Positions 11,084 to 16,569 of a stretch of DNA of 16,569 nt are shown piece by piece. The position numbers and the translations under genes are program-made. The notes under the pieces were generated by a model, which searched no databases, was not told the DNA's origin, and saw nothing but the letters and a program-made list of their open reading frames with translations. Position 1 is the first letter of the stretch. Every line of letters starts with the position of its first letter. This DNA is from Irineochytrium annulatum (taxonomy: Eukaryota > Chytridiomycota > Chytridiomycetes > Chytridiales > Chytridiaceae). The stretch covers positions 1 to 16,569 of the forward strand of contig JADGJL010000640.1 in assembly GCA_027600665.1 (NCBI GenBank). Reading direction: 5' to 3'.

Positions 11084-14000
11084 ATGCCCGTCCGGCGACA
11101 TCCACCCCCACGGACGAATACCACAGCCCGCTGCCAGCAGTCGGCACGCAGCGAGGCCAGCGGTCGCGGCAATTTCCTCCAGTTCATCCCTGCTGCGATC
11201 TTGTTTCTTGCGACCCTCGCCCTCCTGTCTTTGTCCGATGCACGGCCCGTCGCCGTCGGCGCGGAGCCGAACAACGGCGTGCATGATCTGGGCCGACGGG
11301 CCAAGGACGTTGGGTCGGACCGGATGCATTTGATGGGAGAGGGTCTAGGAGCGGATAATGCGGGGCGGAGTGCGAACACGATGGCCACGTTCGCCGAGGT
11401 CACGGTGATGAAGGGGGAAGCGTTGGCCGTCGCAGCTTCGTCGGCCGTCGGTGCGGGAGAAGATACGGACGTCTCCAAGGGTCGGTCGATGAAGATTGGT
11501 CCGCCCGGTGGGCCGAACGGGAGCGTCTTGGTATGGTGGACAGCGATAGCGGACCTGCTCATCAGTTTAGCTTACTTCAGCATACCCCTCGGTGAGTGCA
11601 GTTCCCATCATGTTGCGTCTGTGCTCTCCCGCCATATTCCTTGTACTTTTATCGCGTGTGTTTTTCACTTTTCTTTTAGGTTCGCAATATTCTTTCCACC
11701 TATCCTTTCTCTTAGGCTCCCATCTTTTTGCTTATCCTTTGTTGGTTTTGTGCATTCCAATTATCTTGGTTTGTCGAATATTCCGTGCTTCTCTTTTCCC
11801 TTTTTTTTTTGGCGGTATCCTCCTCCCGATGATCGACACAATTATCCGTTTTCGGGCGGGTGGGGCAGGCGGGTTTTCTTTCGTCCAAGCACCGGTTTTG
11901 GATTCGTGTCACGTTTCCACCGCTTTTTGCTCCACTTGTCCGATCATTGCTGATCCCCCCTCATCTCGCTGGTACTAACCTCCCGATCGCCTCCCTCAAC
12001 TCGCGCAACATAAGAGCTGATCCGCTTTCTGCTGAAGAACCCAACATTGTGAGTCCTCCTGGTTTTTCTACACCCCCCCCTCCCCTCTCGTTGGTTCGTA
12101 CAGTATGCTGACGGAATACTCCCCATTTTCCTTGTGCTCTCCCTCATTCAACGCCTTCACCTTCAATAATTACGGCGATCTTTCCTCGATCATGTCATCC
12201 TCCTGCAACTCACGTGTACCCGCCGTCCGTCTTGGAACCACCCTGCCACGACCGCCGCCCGCGTCCGCTCCGTTACCTTCTCCTTCCCCCAAACTGCCGC
12301 AACGGACGTGTATCCCGTCACTACTCGCCGCCAGCCCCTTCCCCGCTATCATTCTCTTGTTCTGCTCGTTTATATTCGCATGCGGCATGACACACCTGAT
12401 AGGCATGGTCGCGCTCTGGACGCCGCTTGACTTTCTGGCGAGCGTCGTGAAGGTCATCACGGCCGTGGTCAGCTGCTTCACGGCCGTCGTGCTTGCTTTC
12501 GTGATCCCTCCTGCACTCCACATGCCACTGTGCGTTATTCTCGTGCTGATGTTTTGTGCTTACCTGGTGTCAACGATCAGGGACGTCAAGGCGTTTGAAA
12601 ACGAGATATCGGAGAGGCTTACGTCAGAGAAGCTGCTGAGGGATGAGAATGAGTCGGTGAGTTGATTGATCTCCGGACCCCTTTTTTTCTTTTTTTTGTT
12701 GGCAATTGGAGTTAATGTGACGTATCGTTGGCATTAGATGAATTTGTTCAGAGACATAACTCACAAAATTCGCCGAACTCTTGACCGCGCGGACATCCTC
12801 CTTGCCGTTTCTACCGAGATCTCCCATCGTCTCCGCGCCGAGCGTTGCCTCGTCTTTCTCCCTCCTAACGCTAGCGTGAGCGTGATCCCCGCGTCCACAA
12901 CGAACGACTCGTTGCTCAAATGCGTCTGCGAAGGGGTGAATTCCGACCTTCTCAGCCGACGCGGTTCAAATGCCACTGCCACCAGCGACGCCGCGGACGT
13001 TTCCACGTACTCGGCCGCTGCCGAAGCGCTCTCCGCACTCGAGCGACGGCGTGCCCGCAAGTCAAACACCGAAGATTCGGACTCTGATATGGAGGCGCCG
13101 CGGAGTAAAGACGATGCGGAGACGGACCGGCTCCTGAATTCAGATGCGACCGCGTACCACTCCCCAGTGCCAAGAGCATCATCGGCTTCTGGCTCTGGCA
13201 TATCAGTAGCGCCTGCCCGTGAACCGTCGTTCATCGGCGCTTCCCTTCTCCGGTCACATGCTGTTATACGAGCAGCGTTGTCGAGCGAGCGGCCTATCGT
13301 CTCCACGGTTGGCGATCTCTTTGACGACGCAGCGGTATCCGCCGCCACGCTCAGCCCGCACTTAGAGGGCTCGAGCGATCGTGCGGTTTTGATTACGCGG
13401 GTGGATCTTGGTGACGGCAACTTTGGTGTAATGCTCCTCATCATGCCGCTCAACTCGCCGCCGCTGCCTTTCGGCCGGCACTCGCTCTTCGGGGACATTG
13501 CCGAGCAGACGGGCATCGCGCTCCAGCAGGCCAAGATGATGGAGATGGAGCGCGTGAGGACGGAAGAGCTGGCGGAGCGTAATCTGACGCTGCAGATGGT
13601 GCAGAAGGAGATCCAGGTTGCGAGGGAGCAGAAGGACTTCACGGCCGTTATGTCGCACGAGATGAGGACCCCGTTGTTTGCGATTTCGGCGCTGAGCTCG
13701 ATGATCTTGGAGATGGGAGTATTGGAGGATAAACTGGGGCTGCAGGAGGTCGAGGAAATGCTGAACGTGATTAAGGGGAGCGGAGACATGTTAATTTCTA
13801 TTGTGGTACGTATTGTTCGCGTGTTATGTATTTTCGCGTCGAACTGACTTGTGACTTTTTAAAGAATAACATCCTTGATTTCTCGAAATACGACGACGAC
13901 CAATTCTGCCTAGATCGGAATCCCTTCGTCCTTCGTGAGGCCGTCGAGGGTTCCGCAGAGCTCGTCGCCATGCAAGACGTAGACGGGAAGTTCCCCCAGA

Positions 14001-15808
14001 TCGTACTTGTGGTGTCACACGATATCCCTCTTATCCTCGTCGGCGACATCACCCGGTTCCGGCAAATCATTGTTAACCTTCTCTCGAACGCTTGCAAGTT
14101 CACGGGTCCTGAGGGCGACGTGGTCGTTAACGTGATGCAAGTGCCGCACGAGAGTGATAACGATCGGATTGTGAAGCTTTGCGTCACTGTTGTTGATTCC
14201 GGCATCGGGATTTCGCCGAACACCGCCCACAAGCTTTTCGAGAAGTTTAGCCAGGCCGATGCGGTATGTTAAATTCGATCATTTTTGCTATTGCGGTCCT
14301 AAACTGGTCTGATCCGCAGAGCATTACTCGGAAATTCGGCGGTACCGGGCTTGGGCTTGCGATCGCGCGGCAACTCTGCACGTTAATGAAGGGTGAAATT
14401 AGCGCGAGACCGAATGAGGGTGAACCGGGTACGACGTTTCAGTTCACGGTTTTCCTCGAGAAGTTCATTCCGCAGGAGTGGGTCGGCGATGGCCGGTCGA
14501 CGCCCTTCCCGATTTCGTACTCGCTTATGAACCCGAAATACGACAACCTTGTCATTGGCGTCATTGAGGAGCGCTTGAAGAGCCGGAAGGGTCTCAAGGA
14601 GAAACGTGAGTTACAATTTGGATCACGGCACAATGTGCGTCCCTAAATTGTTTTCCAATTTCTAGTCGAAACGTGCGGCAAAGTCCGAATGGTTGTTTTC
14701 CCCGACCTCCAATCCTTTATTCACTCGAAGGAACGGCTTCACGGCCTGATTTTCGACTACCGCAGCATGCTCCTTCTTAACGGCCAGCCCCTCCTTCACA
14801 ACGTCTCCCACTCCCAAACTCTCGGCCGGCGAACTCTCCTCCTCCTCACCGCCCAATTTCGGCGATGTCCCACCATGCGCGTCCGGAAGCAGGAAGGCGA
14901 CCTGTCAACACATCGCGGCCGACCGCTTAAGATGGCGGAATTGTGTCGGTGGTTGGACCAACTGGTTGATCTCGGCGAGCCGGTCCTTGTACGGGAGCAT
15001 TTGGATGTGGCGAAGGAGGTTGCCGTCCTGAGTAAGAGCGCGCGGATGCCGGCACCTGCGCCTGCACCCCCCGTCTCGTCACCACCTTCGACAACACAGT
15101 CGCAACCCTCCGTGGGCGAGCATACCGCGGGACCGACGGCTGGGCCTACTCTCTCCCCCAAGTCCGCACACGTTTCCCCGGCGTCCGTCGCGTTGCCGCT
15201 AGCCGTACCGACACCGGGACCAGCCCTAGCACCCGCGCCGGCGGCGGCGGTCGACGGCGCCGGAAACCCTGACGCATCGAAGCCCACCCAGTCGCTAGAG
15301 ATTCTGATCGTCGAGGACAACAAGATCAACCAGATGGTGATAGGGAAGATGCTGAAAAAGCTTGGGCATCGGTTTGATGTAGCAGGGGACGGGCTTATTG
15401 GGCTGCAGATGGTCAAGACGCGGTGGGAGGCTATCAAACGGGAAGGGACGACGGTCGTTGGGTCGCCTGATTTCTCGCCGCCTCCTGTACCGGCGAAGAT
15501 GTACGACGTGGTTTTGATGGACATTATGATGCCAAATCTTGATGGCCGAACAGCTACAAAGGAGATCCGGGCGGTGTTGGGTGACGCGCCGGGTCCTTGG
15601 ATAGTCGGGTTATCGGCAAATGCTTTTTGGGAGGAGCGGATGCTTTGCTTCGAGTGTGGGATGAACGATTTTATAGGTTCGTAACCTTGCCGTTTCCTGG
15701 TGTATCGCCTGAAAACTAAATTTTATTACTTTTCCAGCCAAGCCGGCGTCTATGGAAGACATTCGTTCGGCCCTTACGAAGTTCATATCACATCGCGTGA
15801 CACTATAG
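11084..15808 (+). CDS. Ethylene-receptor-like hybrid histidine kinase (9 exons, 1215 aa)
   Basis: Predicted membrane sensor kinase. Exons read as 11084-11591, 12015-12048, 12335-12529, 12581-12656, 12738-13805, 13865-14263, 14320-14605, 14666-15676 and 15738-15808; all GT-AG, total 3648 nt, in phase to TAG. The start is the first in-frame ATG and precedes a hydrophobic segment (31-50). Domains: ethylene-binding helices 148-242 with D157, Y164, E170, C197 and H201; a linker FRDITHKIRRTLDR as in plant receptors; GAF about 285-535 split by a Ser/Ala-rich insert (about 340-438); coiled-coil signalling helix; HisKA with MSHEMRTP, H578; HATPase with N698/N702, DSGIGIS (D738), FEKFSQAD and FGGTGLGLA; a degenerate receiver about 834-965; a Pro/Ala-rich linker; and a receiver 1067-1215 with E1072/D1073, phospho-acceptor D1141 and K1194. 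In plants this sensor binds ethylene through a copper ion held by the Cys and His; ligand binding here is inferred. The output would pass through an HPt protein, not encoded here. Junctions in the sensor rest on alignment with ETR1 recalled from memory. Confidence 0.9.
11525..12518 (+). other. Ethylene-binding domain (three membrane helices, residues 148-242 of the kinase, interrupted by two introns)
   Basis: Helix I is DLLISLAYFSIPLE with D157, Y164 and E170. Helix II contains CGMTHL with C197 and H201. Helix III begins near K220 with KVITAVVSC, nearly identical to plant KVLTAVVSC. The spacings D-Y-E-C-H are the same as ETR1 D25-Y32-E38-C65-H69 (a constant offset of 132). The loop between helices II and III is three residues shorter than in ETR1. 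The Cys/His pair is the copper ligand in ETR1. The coding parts are 11525-11591, 12015-12048 and 12335-12518. Confidence 0.88.
12015..12048 (+). other. 34-nt micro-exon of the kinase gene
   Basis: Flanked by TAAG and GTGAGT, it encodes ELIRFLLKNPT (first and last codons split), matching ELIYFVKKS at the end of helix I in plant receptors. It is entered in phase 1 and left in phase 2. Including it gives exactly 27 residues from the conserved Glu to the copper-ligand Cys, as in ETR1. No other segment of the 743 nt between the flanking exons fits. Confidence 0.85.
12530..12580 (+). other. In-frame 51-nt intron (possible retained intron) in the kinase gene
   Basis: Donor GTGCGT, a CTGAT branch-like element and acceptor ATCAG bound a 51-nt segment with no stop codon. 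Removing it gives exactly the ETR1 spacing (40 residues between the Pro after helix III and the TH of the linker). Retaining it adds 17 hydrophobic residues. An open-frame annotation would miss it. Confidence 0.75.
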
Positions 15809-15853
15809 GCCCTCTTACCCCTTCTATCCTATAGCTGTTGAATGTGAGATATA

Positions 15854-15887
15854 ATGGATTACGACAACCAATGGATTACGACAACCA
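15854..15887. repeat. Two perfect tandem copies of a 17-bp unit in the kinase 3' UTR
   Basis: The unit atggattacgacaacca occurs twice head to tail (15854-15870 and 15871-15887), 46 nt after the kinase stop codon. It is probably a local slippage duplication; no known element has this unit. Confidence 0.9.
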
Positions 15888-15919
15888 TATATTTGTGTTT
15901 TATATGTTTTTTATTTACG

Positions 15920-15925
15920 AATAAA
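15920..15925 (+). terminator. Polyadenylation signal of the kinase gene
   Basis: AATAAA about 112 nt after the stop, in an AT-rich tract; two further copies follow near 15993-16002. This is a motif-and-position call. Confidence 0.45.
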
Positions 15926-16263
15926 TACGTCGTGAGGACATTTGGGGGGAAATGGGTGTATAAATAGCCAGTACCTTCATGCAGAAACAGGTAATAAATA
16001 AAGCATCTTCCTGACAATATTCGTCAATGAGTTCATATCGAAAGAAAGGGCGCTGTTCAGCTACATTAACTTAAATGCTACCAGCAAGCGACGACGTAGA
16101 AGACTACTTGATAAAGGAAACGATCGCCAAATGCAAACACGAAGGAAAAAATGAATGTATGGAACGAATCAGGCTCTAACGAGGAATGTACAAAACGATC
16201 TGGACTATCGCAACCCCTGTCGAAATCTTCGCGGGCAGGTACCTACCAAAGGGGTCTACAATG

Positions 16264-16569
16264 CTAAATCGAGGCCTGAACGCCGTTCTCCTTCATATCG
16301 TCAACGAGCTCGAGGTAATGTGCGTTCTCAGGCTCCTTCATATAGGGATCATTCCTCATCCATTCCATCCACTGGTAATCAAACCCAGTGTAGGCTCATT
16401 AGAAAATGTCGCGGGCTCCATCAGCAGGACCCGGAAGTACATAATATTCACACTTCCACCTTGCAGAAGGTTGCCACAGCGTCAAAGTTGCCCCCCATCA
16501 ACCAGCCACGTAGGCAACGTGCCAGCTGCATCGTGGCCTCTTCGTTCTTCTTCTCCCCCCTCATCCATG
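16264..16569 (-). CDS. 3' part of an unrecognised gene running in from the right edge
   Basis: On the - strand an open frame enters from the edge and reads KKNEEATMQLARCLRGWLMG then GNFDAVATFCK. It is followed by a probable intron and a last exon 16371-16264 reading WMEWMRNDPYMKEPENAHY then LELVDDMKENGVQASI and stop. The acceptor at 16372-16373 (TTACCAG) is preceded by a CTAAT branch site about 25 nt upstream. The donor is GTGGAA at 16459 or GTGTGA at 16453, both in phase. The amphipathic, acidic-basic composition looks like real protein, but I do not recognise the family. An ATG near the edge (16562-16564) is probably internal, because the frame stays open to the window end. Confidence 0.5.

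Larger units (their letters stand above)
15809..16263. other. Convergent 3' flank of the kinase gene and the right-edge gene
   Basis: AT-rich with no coding region. AATAAA hexamers on the + strand lie at 15920-15925, 15993-15998 and 15997-16002. On the - strand, TTTATT at 15910-15915 reads AATAAA. A perfect 17-bp tandem duplication sits at 15854-15887. Transcripts of the two genes could overlap here. Confidence 0.5.

Noticed and set aside
11592..12014. T-rich stretch at 11640-11860 whose frames read as hydrophobic, as possible membrane helices of the kinase.
   Set aside because: The hydrophobicity comes from pyrimidine tracts in an intron. It does not match helix I or II, whereas the flanking exons do.
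12105..12334. Open frame from 12105 as the true start of the kinase.
   Set aside because: The Pro/Ser-rich text before 12335 has no similarity to receptors, and joining the micro-exon at 12015-12048 to 12335 restores exact ETR1 spacing. The segment is therefore intron.
12761..13789. Open frame of 342 codons on the - strand across the kinase GAF region.
   Set aside because: It is a shadow of the + strand exon 12738-13805, which reads through into the HisKA motif; the antisense product is Ser/Arg-rich without domains.
14689..15684. Kinase and receiver region as two separate genes, the second starting near 14689.
   Set aside because: Splicing 14605 to 14666 keeps the frame in phase and joins the two halves of the degenerate receiver, so one hybrid protein is the simpler reading.
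11084..15808. Cytokinin receptor (CHASE) or phytochrome-type sensor for the kinase.
   Set aside because: No CHASE, PAS or phytochrome motif is visible. The three-helix sensor with CGMTHL and KVITAVVSC belongs to the ethylene-binding type.

Overview
The window reads as nuclear DNA of a GC-rich, intron-dense fungus, most probably an early-diverging zoosporic (chytrid-like) lineage. Genes are split by many short GT-AG introns (about 45-425 nt, mostly under 170). Intergenic spaces are short. There is a mitochondrial NADP-isocitrate dehydrogenase and a hybrid histidine kinase whose sensor closely resembles plant ethylene receptors, a class reported in early-diverging fungi. The lineage is an inference; no rRNA or tRNA marker is visible.

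Layout, left to right. Five complete genes lie on the + strand and one partial gene on the - strand: (1) UDP-glucose 4-epimerase, 296-1817, 7 exons, 335 aa. (2) A 939-aa protein with two C-terminal cyclic-nucleotide-binding domains, 2213-5185, 4 exons. (3) Mitochondrial NADP-dependent isocitrate dehydrogenase, 5365-7258, 9 exons, 453 aa. (4) A membrane-anchored alpha/beta hydrolase of the Eht1/Eeb1/ABHD1-3 family with an unusual C-terminal extension, 8185-10433, 4 exons, 684 aa. (5) An ethylene-receptor-like hybrid histidine kinase, 11084-15808, reconstructed here as 9 exons and 1215 aa. (6) The 3' end of an unrecognised gene converging from the right edge, 16264-16569.

The kinase is the highlight. 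Splicing a 34-nt micro-exon and removing an in-frame 51-nt intron gives a three-helix ethylene-binding domain. In it the Asp, Tyr, Glu, Cys and His that matter in Arabidopsis ETR1 (D25, Y32, E38, C65, H69) all occur at identical spacing. GAF, HisKA (H578), HATPase, a degenerate receiver and a canonical C-terminal receiver (D1141) follow. All catalytic motifs of the kinase and final receiver are present.

The genes do not form a pathway or cluster. Two are central metabolism (galactose/cell-wall sugar nucleotides; mitochondrial 2-oxoglutarate and NADPH), one is lipid/ester metabolism, and two are sensory or signalling (cyclic nucleotide, ethylene-like ligand). Exon junctions were derived by reading splice sites and checking phase and family alignment from memory; none was tested with transcripts.
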